A stretch of DNA of 64,000 nt from AP-15 sp963738185 (GTDB taxonomy: Bacteria; Pseudomonadota; Alphaproteobacteria; ATCC43930; CGMCC-115725). Shown piece after piece: positions 35,425-44,213 of this stretch. Location of the stretch: positions 248,001 to 312,000 of the forward strand of contig CAVTVA010000003.1 of the NCBI GenBank assembly GCA_963738185.1, in the 5' to 3' direction. The notes under the pieces are model-generated. The model was not told the DNA's origin, searched no databases, and saw only the letters and a list, made by a program, of their open reading frames with translations. Each line of letters begins with the position of its first letter. The first letter of the stretch is position 1. Made by a program: the position numbers and the translations under genes.

Positions 35425-35917
35425 CCCGCAAGCAGCAGCGGCTGGGCCTCCTCGGCCTCGGTATGGCGGCGCTCGGCGGTGCGACCGCGCTGGTGCTGAC
35501 CGCGTTCAGCAGCAATCTGGTGTTTTTCTACAGCCCGAGCGATCTGAAGGCGCAGGCGGTCGCCCTCGACACCCGGGTGCGGATCGGCGGGCTGGTCGAG
35601 GACGGCAGCGTCTCGCGCGGCACCGGCAGCCGCGTGTCGTTTCGCGTCACCGACGGCAAGACCGATATACCAGTCACCTATCGCGGCATCCTGCCCGACT
35701 TGTTCCGCGAAGGGCAGGGGGTGGTCGCCGAAGGCGAAGCTGGAGCCCGGCGGGCGTCTTTGCCGCCTCGACCGTGCTCGCCAAGCACGACGAGAAATAC
35801 ATGCCGCGCGAGGTCGTGGACGCGCTGAAAAAGAGCGGGCATTGGCAGGAAGGTGCCGCGAGCGCGGGCGCTGCCCGCCCGCTCGACGCCGCCGCTGCGC
35901 CGGCAAGCGCCCGCTGA
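35421..35917 (+). CDS. ccmE: Cytochrome c maturation haem chaperone CcmE, frameshifted
   Basis: The frame starting at ATG 35421 gives an N-terminal anchor ('LGLLGLGMAALGGATALVLT'), 'SPSDLKAQAV', 'RIGGLVEDGSV' and 'VTYRGILPDLFREGQGVVAE', then loses homology near 35731-35756. The expected remainder, including the haem-binding histidine in 'STVLAKHDEKYMPREVVDAL', is in the next plus frame to a stop at 35917. One missing base (or two extra) restores a protein of about 165 residues. ccmE is required for c-type cytochromes, and this genome encodes one at 14610-15200. A sequence error is therefore the simplest reading. Confidence 0.85.
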
Positions 35918-35932
35918 CACCGGTCGATTGCG

Positions 35933-36495
35933 GTGGCGCGCAAGCTCGTCTTTCTGCTGCCTGCGGTATTGTTCGCGGGATTGCTCGTGGCCTTTACCAT
36001 GGGGCTCGACCGCGATCCGCGCTGCTGCCATCGGCGCTGATCAACCGCCCGGCCCCTGCCTTCGCCCTGCCGGGCCTGTACGATCCGGCGCAGGGCCTCG
36101 CCCGCAAGGACCTCGGCGGCGGCGTCACGCTGGTCAACTTTTTCGCCTCGTGGTGCCTGCCCTGCCGCGAGGAGCAAGCGGCGCTGATGGCGCTGCAGCA
36201 CCGCCCGGGGGTCACCCTCGACGGCATCGCCTACAAGGACAAGCGCGCCGATTCGCGTCGCTTCCTCGCCGATTTCGGCAATCCCTACCACCGCGTCGCG
36301 GTCGATCGCGACGGCGCCACGGCGATCAATTTCGGCGTTTACGGGGTGCCCGAGACCTACGTCATCGACCCCGCCGGCCAGATCCGTTTCCGGCAGGTCG
36401 GCCCACTGACCGCGCAGGACATCGACCGAAAGATCCTGCCGATGATCGCACAGATCGCCGCGTCCGCCGGCCTGCCCCGTGCCGCGCAGAGATAG
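35933..36495 (+). CDS. ccmG: Thiol:disulfide interchange protein CcmG/DsbE, frameshifted
   Basis: A GTG at 35933 begins a membrane anchor ('LVFLLPAVLFAGLLVAFTMG') that runs into a stop at about 36036. The mature thioredoxin domain ('SALINRPAPAFALPGL', active site 'FFASWCLPCREE', 'YGVPETYVIDPAG') continues in a different plus frame. One missing base near 36022 (CGCTGCTGCC for CGCCTGCTGCC) joins them into a normal protein of about 188 residues. CcmG reduces the apocytochrome cysteines before haem attachment. ccmF and ccmH are not in the window. Confidence 0.85.
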
Positions 36496-36555
36496 GCGGC
36501 GTCGAAGATAGGCGGCAGACCGGAGTCGCCGGCCGAAATCAGCGAAGGAGCGTGC

Positions 36556-38086
36556 ATGCCCAATTCGTTCGCGACCGGCAACGAAGCCGGCGGGCGGGCG
36601 GAGCGCCGCGCCTTCCGGCTCAGCTTTGCCGGGCTCTTGACGACGATGGCGCTGGCCTCGCTCGACCAGAACATCGTTGCCACCGCGCTGCCGCGGATTG
36701 TCGGCGAGCTCGGCGGGCTCTCCCATCTGGCGTGGGTCATCACCGCTTTCATGCTGACCGCGACCGCGACCGCGCCGCTCTATGGCAAGCTCAGCGACAT
36801 GCACGGGCGCCGGCCGCTGTTTGTCGTGGCCATCCTCGTCTTCACCGCCGGCTCAGCGCTGTGCGGGCTTGCCCGCTCGATGACCGGGCTGATCCTGTAC
36901 CGCGGGCTGCAGGGCCTCGGCGCCGGCGGGCTGATGGTGCTGGCGCAGACGACGATCGCCGATCTCGTCTCGCCGCGGCAGCGGGGCCGCTACCAGGGCC
37001 TGATTACCGGCGTCTTCGCGCTGTGCAGCGTGACCGGGCCGGTGCTCGGCGGGGTCATCACCGATGCGTTGTCGTGGCGCTGGATCTTCTATGTCAACCT
37101 GCCGGTCGGCGCGGTGGCGCTGGGGCTGATCCTGACCGCCTTGCCGCGCATGGAACGGCGCCGGGTCGCCCATCGGATCGATTATGCGGGGGCTGTGCTG
37201 CTGACCGCGATGACGGCAGCGCTGCTGGTGCTGCTGAGCTGGGGCGGGACGGTCGCAGCATGGCTGTCGCCGCCGATCGCCGGGCTGGCGCTTGGCGCTG
37301 CGGCGCTGTTCGCGCTGCTGCTCGCCCGCGAGCGCGTCGCGGCCGAGCCGATCCTGCCGTTGGCGCTGTTCCGCAACCCGGTGTTCGCCATCGCCGTGGC
37401 GGTCGTGGCAATCACCGCGACGGCGCTGTTCGGCGCCTTTGTCTTTCTGCCGACCTTTTTTCAGCTGGTGCAGGGCGAGAGCCCGTCGCAAGCCGGGCTG
37501 TTGACGACGCCGATGATGGGCGGCCTGATCGTCGCCTCGGTGCTCGGCGGCCGGCTGGTCTCGGCGCGCGGCCGTTACAAGGGCTTGTCGTTGCTGGGGC
37601 TCGGGCTCGCGATTGCGGGACTTCTGGCGATCGCCACGGCGGCGCGCGTGGCGGCCCCGCTGCCGGCGATCGAGGCGGCGCTGGTCGTGACCGGGGCCGG
37701 GCTCGGGCTGGTCATGCCGAACCTGACTGTGGCGATCCAGAATGCGGTGATGCCCGAGATGCTCGGGGTTGCGACCTCGGGAGTGTCGTTTTTCCGCTCG
37801 CTCGGCGGGGCGTTGGGGGTGGCGTTGTCGGGCAGCCTGCTGGCCGGCCGCGTCAATGCCTCGTTGTCGGGAGCGGGAGGTGCTGTCGCGCGCGGCGCGG
37901 CGGGCCGTCGCCGGCGGCGGCCACGGCATCGCCGGCCTCTCCCCCGCGGCTCATGACCTGGCCACTGCCGCTTATCGGCAAGCCATCGGCACGACCTTCG
38001 CCACCGGCGCCGCAATCGCCGGCATCGGCCTCGTGCTGCTGCTGCTGTTGCCGGAGCATCCGCTGCGCGATGCGCCCGCCGGTTGA
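36556..38086 (+). CDS. DHA2-family MFS drug exporter, frameshifted near its C-terminus
   Basis: A 14-helix EmrB/QacA-type transporter starting at ATG 36556 with AAGGAG. 'ASLDQNIVATALPRIVGELG' is the DHA2 motif D1, 'GKLSDMHGRRPLF' motif A and 'TGPVLGGVITDALSWRWIFY' motif C. After 'LAGRVNASLS' (about 37868) the frame changes. The last helix ('AAIAGIGLVLLLLLPEHPLR') is in another plus frame ending at 38086. One extra base or two missing would restore it. Without correction the protein ends in a basic, non-membrane tail at 37956. It is followed by a second DHA2 exporter. Confidence 0.82.
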
Positions 38087-38155
38087 GGAGGATGCGCGCC
38101 GGCCGGTGGGCAGGGGATTTGCCCCGTCCGCACGCTTCTGCTTTCGTAGCCCGGG

Positions 38156-39670
38156 ATGACCGACCAGGCCCGCATAGAAGGCTTGCATTTCACCCGAGCG
38201 GAAGTCCTCTCGGTCCTGTCCGGGCTGATGCTGGCGATGTTCCTGGCCAGCCTCGACCAGACCATCGTCGCGACCTCGCTGTCGACCATGGCCCAGGATC
38301 TGGATGGCTGGTCGCTGATCTCGTGGGTGGTTTCGGCCTATCTGGTCGCCTCGACGGTGACGACGCCGATCTACGGCCGGCTCAGCGACCTCTATGGCCG
38401 GCGCCCGATCCTCTTGATTTCGATCGGGTTGTTCGCCGCGGCCTCGGTGTTGTGCGCGTTGTCGCAGACGATGCCGGAATTGATCGGCGCGCGGATTTTG
38501 CAGGGGGTCGGCGGCGGCGGTCTGCGCTCGGTCTCGCAAGCCGCGCTCGCCGATGTGATCCCGCCGCGCGAGCGCGGCCGATACCAGGGCTATCTTTCGA
38601 GCGTCATGGCGATCTCGAACCTGCTGGGCCCGGTGCTAGGCGGGTTCTTTGCCGAGGATCTTTCGTGGCACTGGATTTTCTGGATCAACGTGCCGCTCGG
38701 GGCCCTGGCGCTGTTCTTGTGCAACCGCAATCTGCGGCGCCTGCCCAGGCCGCGGCGCAAGCCGGTGATCGATTGGCTCGGCGCGGTATTGATCATCGCC
38801 TCGACGACGCCGATCCTGATCGGGGTCGCCGGGGTCGAATCGGCCGGCGGCTGGGGCCGGATCGACGTGCTGGCGCCGATCGCGATCGGCATCGTGCTGC
38901 TTGGCATCCTGGTCGTGCGCGAGCGCGAGGCGCCCGAGCCGATGATCCCGCTGCGGCTGTTCGCCAACCGCATCTTCACGATCGGCAGCGTCATCGCGTT
39001 TTTGATGTCGATGGTGATGATCGCGCTGATCATCCTGATTCCGCTCGATTTCGAGCTGGTGTCCGGGCTGGCGGCCGACCAGGCCGGCATACGGCTGATG
39101 CCGATGACCGGCGGCACGGTGCTGGGCTCGTTCATCGCCGGGCAATTGGTGACCTGGACCGGCCGCTATCGCCTCTACCCGGTGCTCGGCGCCGTGGCGA
39201 TGACCGGCCTGTGCGCGGCGATCGCGCTTTACGGGCTGGGCCGGGGGCCGCTGACCGACACCGCGCTGACCGGCGGTCTCGGCTTGGCGTTTGGCTTTCA
39301 GCTGTCGCCGGTGGTGGTTGCGGTGCAGAACGCGCTCGAGCTGGACGATACCGGGATCGGGCTGTCGGTGCTGATGTTCTTTCGCCTGATCGGCGGCGCC
39401 CTTGGCGTTGCGTTGCTGACCGCGATCCTGGTCGGCAGCCTCAACGCCGGCGCGCTCTCGGTGCCCGGGCACCATGTGCTCGGCCCCAACCCCGGGATTG
39501 CACTGCTGCATCTCGACCAGACCGATGTGCTCGACCAGCCGCTGCTGCGCGGGCTGATGCGGGTCATGCATGCCGCCTTCGCGCATGTCTTTTTCTATGC
39601 GACCGCAATTTCCGCGCTGGCCGCGCTCGGGTCGCTGTGGTTGAAGGAAATCCCACTGCGCACCAGCTGA
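38156..39670 (+). CDS. DHA2-family MFS drug exporter
   Basis: 504 residues, 14 predicted membrane helices. 'FLASLDQTIVATSLSTMAQD' (motif D1), 'GRLSDLYGRRPIL' (motif A) and 'LGPVLGGFFAEDLSWHWIFW' (motif C) match MDR_MFS exporters such as EmrB. It is an intact neighbour of the frameshifted exporter at 36556-38086, and the two look like an old tandem pair rather than a recent copy. The start has only a weak ribosome site. No membrane-fusion protein (EmrA) is nearby. Confidence 0.9.
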   Translation: MTDQARIEGLHFTRAEVLSVLSGLMLAMFLASLDQTIVATSLSTMAQDLDGWSLISWVVSAYLVASTVTTPIYGRLSDLYGRRPILLISIGLFAAASVLCALSQTMPELIGARILQGVGGGGLRSVSQAALADVIPPRERGRYQGYLSSVMAISNLLGPVLGGFFAEDLSWHWIFWINVPLGALALFLCNRNLRRLPRPRRKPVIDWLGAVLIIASTTPILIGVAGVESAGGWGRIDVLAPIAIGIVLLGILVVREREAPEPMIPLRLFANRIFTIGSVIAFLMSMVMIALIILIPLDFELVSGLAADQAGIRLMPMTGGTVLGSFIAGQLVTWTGRYRLYPVLGAVAMTGLCAAIALYGLGRGPLTDTALTGGLGLAFGFQLSPVVVAVQNALELDDTGIGLSVLMFFRLIGGALGVALLTAILVGSLNAGALSVPGHHVLGPNPGIALLHLDQTDVLDQPLLRGLMRVMHAAFAHVFFYATAISALAALGSLWLKEIPLRTS

Positions 39671-39741
39671 TTACGCGCGAGCCAACGCAGCCGTGGTGGC
39701 GAGCGGCTGAGTGTGCTAGCATTTGGGCTGTCACCGCGTTT

Positions 39742-39830
39742 CGTCATGCCCGGCCTTGTGCCGGGCATCCGCGAAAACCGGCAAGTTTTGCCGCGGCTCA
39801 CGGATGGCCGGGACAAGCCCGGCCAGGACG
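39742..39830. repeat. REP-like inverted pair (GCCCGGCCTTGTGCCGGGC family)
   Basis: Left unit CGTCATGCCCGGCCTTGTGC and right unit GGCCGGGACAAGCCCGGCC are each palindromic, and face each other over about 90 bp. The left hairpin is GCCCGG(C)...CCGGGC. This is a common non-coding repeat type in alphaproteobacteria and may form an mRNA 3' structure for the exporter gene. It is a different family from the repeats at 27213 and 41768. Confidence 0.75.
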
Positions 39831-39898
39831 ATTGGGTGAGCCCTGTGTTTGCGTCTGAGCGCTGATTCAGCGCTTCGATTCTACGGGAGGAAACGGCG

Positions 39899-40118
39899 AT
39901 GAAGGTCCGGATCGAATATTGCGTGCCTTGAAACTACTTGCCCAGAGCCCTCCGTGCGAGGGCGCGAACTCGAGGAAAAGTACGGCGCCGAGGTCGAGCT
40001 CGTCAAAGGGACGAGTGGCGTGTTCGAGATTACCGTCGATGGCAAGCTGGCGTTTTCAAAAAAGCAGCTGGGGCGCTTTCCGGAAGATGCCGAGATCGAC
40101 GCGCTCGGCGGCGGATAA
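39899..40118 (+). CDS. Probable SelW/Rdx-family selenoprotein (in-frame TGA; apparent frameshift)
   Basis: GGGAGGAAA precedes ATG 39899. The product begins MKVRIEYCVPU, with TGA (39929-39931) exactly where SelW-like thioredoxin-fold proteins carry the second residue of the CxxU redox motif. 'NYLPRA' follows, then after a net +1 frame change (between 39932 and 39966) 'ELEEKYGAEVELVKG', 'GVFEITVDGKLAFSKK' and 'GRFPEDAEIDAL', the rest of the Rdx fold, to TAA at 40118. The corrected length is about 72 residues, typical for the family. A SECIS-like hairpin follows the TGA. The frameshift may be a sequencing error. No selA/B/D genes are in the window. Confidence 0.72.
39947..39963 (+). promoter_or_regulatory. 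Candidate bacterial SECIS hairpin
   Basis: GCCCTC (39947-39952) pairs perfectly with GAGGGC (39958-39963) around the 5-base loop CGTGC. The loop starts 21 nt after the TGA codon and has G at its second position followed by U. As I know the bacterial SECIS pattern, it needs a short stem, a G among the first loop bases and a 16-37 nt gap, so this fits. It would recruit SelB for selenocysteine insertion. Confidence 0.6.
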
Positions 40119-40133
40119 TCGGCGCAGCGACGG

Positions 40134-41597
40134 TCACGGCAACGGCCCGCCGGGAGGTTGCCCGCTGGTTCGGACGAAGATAACGGCGCGCGCGTCGCGA
40201 TAGGCGCGCCGCCATCCCGGCTGGCGGTCGAGAACGCCGGTTGCGGCTTGCTTCGGCTCGAGCAAAGCCCAGCCGATATGCCAGCGGTCGAGCAGGCTGT
40301 CGAGTGCGCGCTCATTGCCGCCTATTGCGTCGAGGTAGCGGGCGAGAAACCTGTTGCCGAAGAGCTCGATCCGCCCGTCGATAAACGTCGGAACCCCGCG
40401 AAAGACGAGGTACCCGCCAAACCCTTCGCTGTTGAACACCGGCCCCGACAGCCCAAGCCGCGTCGCCGCGGCGAGCGCTGCTGCCGGGGTCACGGCGTCG
40501 GCGGCGCGCACGATCGGCCGCAGCAGCAGCGGCAGGCTGAGCGCCACCGCCGCCACCAGGCTCAGCGCCAGCGCGGGTGCGGCGGCCGGCTCGGCCAACC
40601 GGGCGGCGATGCGTGAGACTGGCGAGGGCGGCGCCGTTCGAATGCGGGCGGCCAATTGCGGCCCCACCGAGCCGGCGAGCGCGAGCGGGCCGACCAGGCC
40701 CAGAAGATCGGCATGCCGGGTATGCGCGAGCGCCATGTGGGAGAGCCCGACCAGCACCAGCACCCGTGTCGGCCGCACCCTGACGCCAGTTGTGAGGCCG
40801 AGCGCCACCAGCCCCAGCAGCATGATTTCGAGCGGTTGAAACGCCTGAAAATCGGGGCTGCGCCACTCGATGAACGAGGCTTGCAGTGCCGGCATCGACA
40901 TCAGCCGAAACGGCTGGGTGAGGCCGGAAATCCCGTTCGGCGTCAAGAGGGCGGCGGCGAGCGCCAGCGCCGCGAACAGGCCCCACCGCCGGGCTTCGCG
41001 CCGCCACGGCCCGGCCAATGCCGCCTCGGCCGCCAGATAGAAGGCGAGCAAGAGGCCGAACAGGTAGCTGTCGTGCAGATTGGCCCATAGGGCCATCGTC
41101 GGCAGCAGCCAAAATGGCGGCGCCCTGCCGCCGTCGCGCGCTGCGAACAACGCGCCCGACCACAGCACCAGAAGCGGCATCGCCAGCATGTGCGGCCGGG
41201 CCAACAGATGGCCCTCGACCATAGCGGCGGCGAGCGCCACCCCGATCAATGCTGAAAACGGCTCGGCCCAGCTCAGCAGAAAGCGGGTCAGCAGGCCGAG
41301 GCTCGCCGCAAAGCAGGCGATCGTCAGCAGCACCAGCCCATTCCACCCGGCGGCGCGATAGACTGCGGCCATGATCAGCTCGGCCAGCCACTCGTGCGGG
41401 ACCCACCGCGCGCCGGCGAAGGTATAGGAGAACGGGTCGTGCACCGGCAGCGCGCCGTGCGCCAGCATCCAGCGCCCGGCGGCGATGTGCAGGTACGTGT
41501 CCGGGTCGTGCAGCAACGCCCCCGGCTGGGCCAATACCCGAGCCAGCGCGAGGAGCGCCACGATCAGCGGCCAGGACGGAACCAGCTGGACCCACAA
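40134..41597 (-). CDS. Polytopic membrane protein, GT-C glycosyltransferase-like
   Basis: 487 residues with about 10-12 hydrophobic helices and a soluble C-terminal part. The N-terminal loop 'LLHDPDTYLHIAAGRWML' through 'VHDPFSYTFAGARWVPHEWL' holds acidic D-x-D and H/E residues of the sort that in GT-C transferases bind metal and lipid-sugar donors. 'PLLVLWSGALFAARDGGR' and 'WANLHDSYLFGLLLAFYLAA' follow. I recognise the family pattern but no assigned function. The C-terminal 'GPVFNSEGFGGYLVFRGVPT' resembles the periplasmic domain of related proteins. It is convergent with the selenoprotein gene (15-bp gap). Confidence 0.65.
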   Translation of the reverse strand: MWVQLVPSWPLIVALLALARVLAQPGALLHDPDTYLHIAAGRWMLAHGALPVHDPFSYTFAGARWVPHEWLAELIMAAVYRAAGWNGLVLLTIACFAASLGLLTRFLLSWAEPFSALIGVALAAAMVEGHLLARPHMLAMPLLVLWSGALFAARDGGRAPPFWLLPTMALWANLHDSYLFGLLLAFYLAAEAALAGPWRREARRWGLFAALALAAALLTPNGISGLTQPFRLMSMPALQASFIEWRSPDFQAFQPLEIMLLGLVALGLTTGVRVRPTRVLVLVGLSHMALAHTRHADLLGLVGPLALAGSVGPQLAARIRTAPPSPVSRIAARLAEPAAAPALALSLVAAVALSLPLLLRPIVRAADAVTPAAALAAATRLGLSGPVFNSEGFGGYLVFRGVPTFIDGRIELFGNRFLARYLDAIGGNERALDSLLDRWHIGWALLEPKQAATGVLDRQPGWRRAYRDARAVIFVRTSGQPPGGPLP

Positions 41598-41767
41598 CCG
41601 AGCCCGCCCGCCGACGGCTCGTCCCGATAGCTCGGCCTGCGCGATGACTCCCGCCCTCCGGCGCGCAGGACCTGTCGGAGCCCGCGCGAGCAGAAGCTTC
41701 GCCGTTCGCGGTGAACGAACCCTTAACTAGCAGTCCGAACCTGACAAATGCCTCCTGTAACCTCCTA

Positions 41768-41850
41768 ATCGTCGCCCCCGCGAAAGCGGGGGTCCAGGCC
41801 AAGCGCTCAGTGCCGGCGCCCTGGGTTCCCGCTTACGCGGGAATGACGAA
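41768..41850. repeat. REP-like inverted pair, second copy of the 27213 element
   Basis: TCGTCGCCCCCGCGAAAGCG and TTCCCGCTTACGCGGGAATG face each other over about 83 bp, with the same arms and spacing logic as the copy at 27213-27324, but a shorter, unrelated centre. The centres differ while the ends are conserved, which suggests dispersal as a unit. The remaining 41598-41899 intergenic DNA shows no gene. Confidence 0.8.
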
Positions 41851-41899
41851 CAAGTGAGCGGGGGGAGCTGAGCGTCAGAACCGGTCCAACTAGCGGGCG

Positions 41900-43195
41900 C
41901 TATTTGGCGGCGACCGGGAGCTCTTCGGCATACATTTCGGGCAATACGGTCTGACGCCAGGTTTCCTCGCGCGGGAAAATCTTCTCGATCGCGCGGGCCG
42001 CATAATAGCTGGTGTCGGTCCCGGGCGGGTTGCCGCCGGCCTGCACCGTCTTGACCGCGTCAAGCAGCAGCCGGCGGGTGGCGATGATCGCGCGGTCGGC
42101 CGGCCCCAGATGCTCCTTCGAGCGGTCGACGATCGGCCCCATCCCCTCCTGCACCGCGCGGTCCTGGGTGTTGATGCCGTCGATGCCGGTGAAGGTCTCG
42201 TTTTTCTGCACCTGGCGGTCGATCATCCAGTCGTTGCGCTTGTTGCGGAACGAGCGGAACTCGCCCGAGGTCTCGACATAGTCGGGGCCGTTGCCGTTGC
42301 CGCGCTCCATGCGGTCCTCGTCGCTGATCCCCGGCTCGCCAAAGCTGTACATCCAGTTCCACACCATGCAGTTCTGGTCGTCGATCGGGACCCAGATGTG
42401 CCCGGCGATGTTGGGGCGGTCGCCGCCGCCCATCGCGCGGCCCAATTGCTGCGGCCGGATCTGGGTGAACGGCATGACGAAATGGTAGGAGCGCACATAG
42501 GTCTTGTCGTCGTCGAGCGGCCGAATGCCGACATAGCGATAGCCGTAATCGGTCACGTCGACTTCGAGCAATGGCGCCCGGCCGCGCACAAACGGCCCCT
42601 GCACCGGGATGCCCGGGCGGTTGGTGTTGGGTGTGATCGTGCGGTGCAGGATCGGGGCGTGCGAGGTGTCGATGCCGCCTTCCAATGCCTGCAGCCAGTT
42701 GCACTCCTCCCAGACTTTGGAGACGTGGCGGTGGGTTTCGGGCACCTGCGTCCACTCGAAGGCCGGGGGCGCCGGCATCTTGTCCTTGGGCCCCAGATAG
42801 GCCCAGATCACGCCGCCCAGCTCGACCGTCGGATAGGCGGTCAGGCGGACCTTGTGGCAGAACGGCTCGGGCTCGTTCATCTGCTCGATGCAGTTGCCGT
42901 CCACGTCAAATTTCCAACCGTGATAGATGCAGCGCAGCCCCTTCTCCTCGTTGCGCCCAAACCATAAGGACGCGCGGCGGTGCGGGCAGAACTCGTCGAT
43001 GAGGCCGATGCGGCCCTCGGTGTCGCGAAAGCCGACGAGCTTTTCGCCGAGCAGCTGGACGCGCACCGGCGGGCAGTCGGGCTCGGGCAGCTCGCGGGTC
43101 AGCAATGCCGGGATCCAATAGCGCCGCAGGACCTCGCCCATCGGCGCGCCGGGGCCGACACGGGTGATCAGCTCGTTGTCTTCGGGTGACAGCAT
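41900..43195 (-). CDS. Rieske aromatic-ring-hydroxylating oxygenase, large subunit
   Basis: 431 residues, phthalate-4,5-dioxygenase-like. The Rieske centre is C70-P-H72 ('DEFCPHRRASLWFG') and C89-x2-H92 ('LRCIYHGWKFDVDG'). The mononuclear iron site is in 'GGIDTSHAPILHRT'. 'MLSPEDNELITRVGPGAPMG' is the usual N-terminus of this subgroup. The frame extends to 43567, but GAGGAG before 43195 and the family N-terminus settle the start. It would need a reductase; the Rieske-FAD protein at 29800-31338 or an unlinked one may serve. Confidence 0.92.
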   Translation of the reverse strand: MLSPEDNELITRVGPGAPMGEVLRRYWIPALLTRELPEPDCPPVRVQLLGEKLVGFRDTEGRIGLIDEFCPHRRASLWFGRNEEKGLRCIYHGWKFDVDGNCIEQMNEPEPFCHKVRLTAYPTVELGGVIWAYLGPKDKMPAPPAFEWTQVPETHRHVSKVWEECNWLQALEGGIDTSHAPILHRTITPNTNRPGIPVQGPFVRGRAPLLEVDVTDYGYRYVGIRPLDDDKTYVRSYHFVMPFTQIRPQQLGRAMGGGDRPNIAGHIWVPIDDQNCMVWNWMYSFGEPGISDEDRMERGNGNGPDYVETSGEFRSFRNKRNDWMIDRQVQKNETFTGIDGINTQDRAVQEGMGPIVDRSKEHLGPADRAIIATRRLLLDAVKTVQAGGNPPGTDTSYYAARAIEKIFPREETWRQTVLPEMYAEELPVAAK

Positions 43196-43355
43196 CGGAT
43201 GGCTCCTCGTGATCAGCGCAGCGCCGCCGCTGCGGCAAGCTGAACAAGATAATCGGCCGATCGCGAGGCAAGGGCAAGACCCGGCCCGCGGCCAGCGGGT
43301 GCGTATTTTGCGCCGCTTTGTGCTATGAAGCGTCAAATTTTGGACTGAGGGGGCC

Positions 43356-44213
43356 ATGACCATCAACCTGCGGCCGGGCAGGCCCGCCGATGCCGAGGCG
43401 TGCGGCACGATCGCGTTTGAGGCGTTCAAGGCGATCTCGAATGCGCACAATTTCCCGTGGGATTTCCCGTCGCCGCAGATCGCGGTTGGGCTGATGAAAA
43501 CCTTGTTGGCGCATCCCGGATTTTGTTCGGTGGTGGCCGAGGATGACGGCACGATCGTCGGCAGCAACTTTGTCGATCAGCGCGGGCCGATCGGCGGCGT
43601 CGGCCCGATCACCGTCGATCCGGCGGCACAGAACCGCTCGATCGGCCGCCGCCTGATGCTGGCGGTCATGGAGCGCGAGGCCGCGCGCGGCGCCGCTGGG
43701 GTCAGGCTGCTGCAATCGGCCTATCACAACCGGTCATTATGCCTTTACACCAAGCTCGGTTTCGACACGCGCGAGCCGTGCTCGAAAATGGAGGGGCCGC
43801 GGCTCGGCCTTCGCTTGCCCGGCTACGAGGTGCGGCCGGCCGCCGAGGCGGATCTGCCGGCCTGCAACGCGCTGTGCCAGCAGGTGCACGGGCACGACCG
43901 CGCCGGCGAATTGCGCGACGCGGTCCGGCAGGGGACCGCGCGACTGGTCGAGCATCTCGGGCGGGTCACCGCTTACGCCAGCGAGCTCGCCTTTTTCGGC
44001 CATGCCGTCGCCGAGACTAACGAGGGCCTGCAAGCGCTGATCGGCGCCGCGCCGAGCTTCGAGCATGGCGGGTTTCTGCTGCCGACGCGCAATGGCGAGC
44101 TGTTCCGCTGGTGCCTCGCACACGGCCTGCGGCTGGTGCATCAGCTGACCCTGATGACGACCGGGCTCTACAACGAGCCCAACGGCGCCTACCTGCCCTC
44201 GGTGCTGTACTGA
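43356..44213 (+). CDS. GNAT-family N-acetyltransferase
   Basis: 285 residues. The first half is a GNAT fold: 'FCSVVAEDDGTIVGSNFVDQ', 'GPITVDPAAQNRSIGRRLM' (the acetyl-CoA pyrophosphate loop) and 'LYTKLGFDTREP'. The second half ('YEVRPAAEADLPACNALCQQ', 'GRVTAYASELAFFGHAVAE') looks like a degenerate second GNAT domain, so this is probably a two-domain protein. GAGGGGG precedes the ATG. The acceptor substrate is unknown. The 3' end overlaps the convergent methyltransferase gene by 25 bp. Confidence 0.85.
   Translation: MTINLRPGRPADAEACGTIAFEAFKAISNAHNFPWDFPSPQIAVGLMKTLLAHPGFCSVVAEDDGTIVGSNFVDQRGPIGGVGPITVDPAAQNRSIGRRLMLAVMEREAARGAAGVRLLQSAYHNRSLCLYTKLGFDTREPCSKMEGPRLGLRLPGYEVRPAAEADLPACNALCQQVHGHDRAGELRDAVRQGTARLVEHLGRVTAYASELAFFGHAVAETNEGLQALIGAAPSFEHGGFLLPTRNGELFRWCLAHGLRLVHQLTLMTTGLYNEPNGAYLPSVLY

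Noticed and set aside
35731..35756. Programmed frameshifting in ccmE
   Set aside because: No slippery heptamer or downstream pseudoknot is apparent, and the same kind of single-base break occurs in several unrelated genes in this window.
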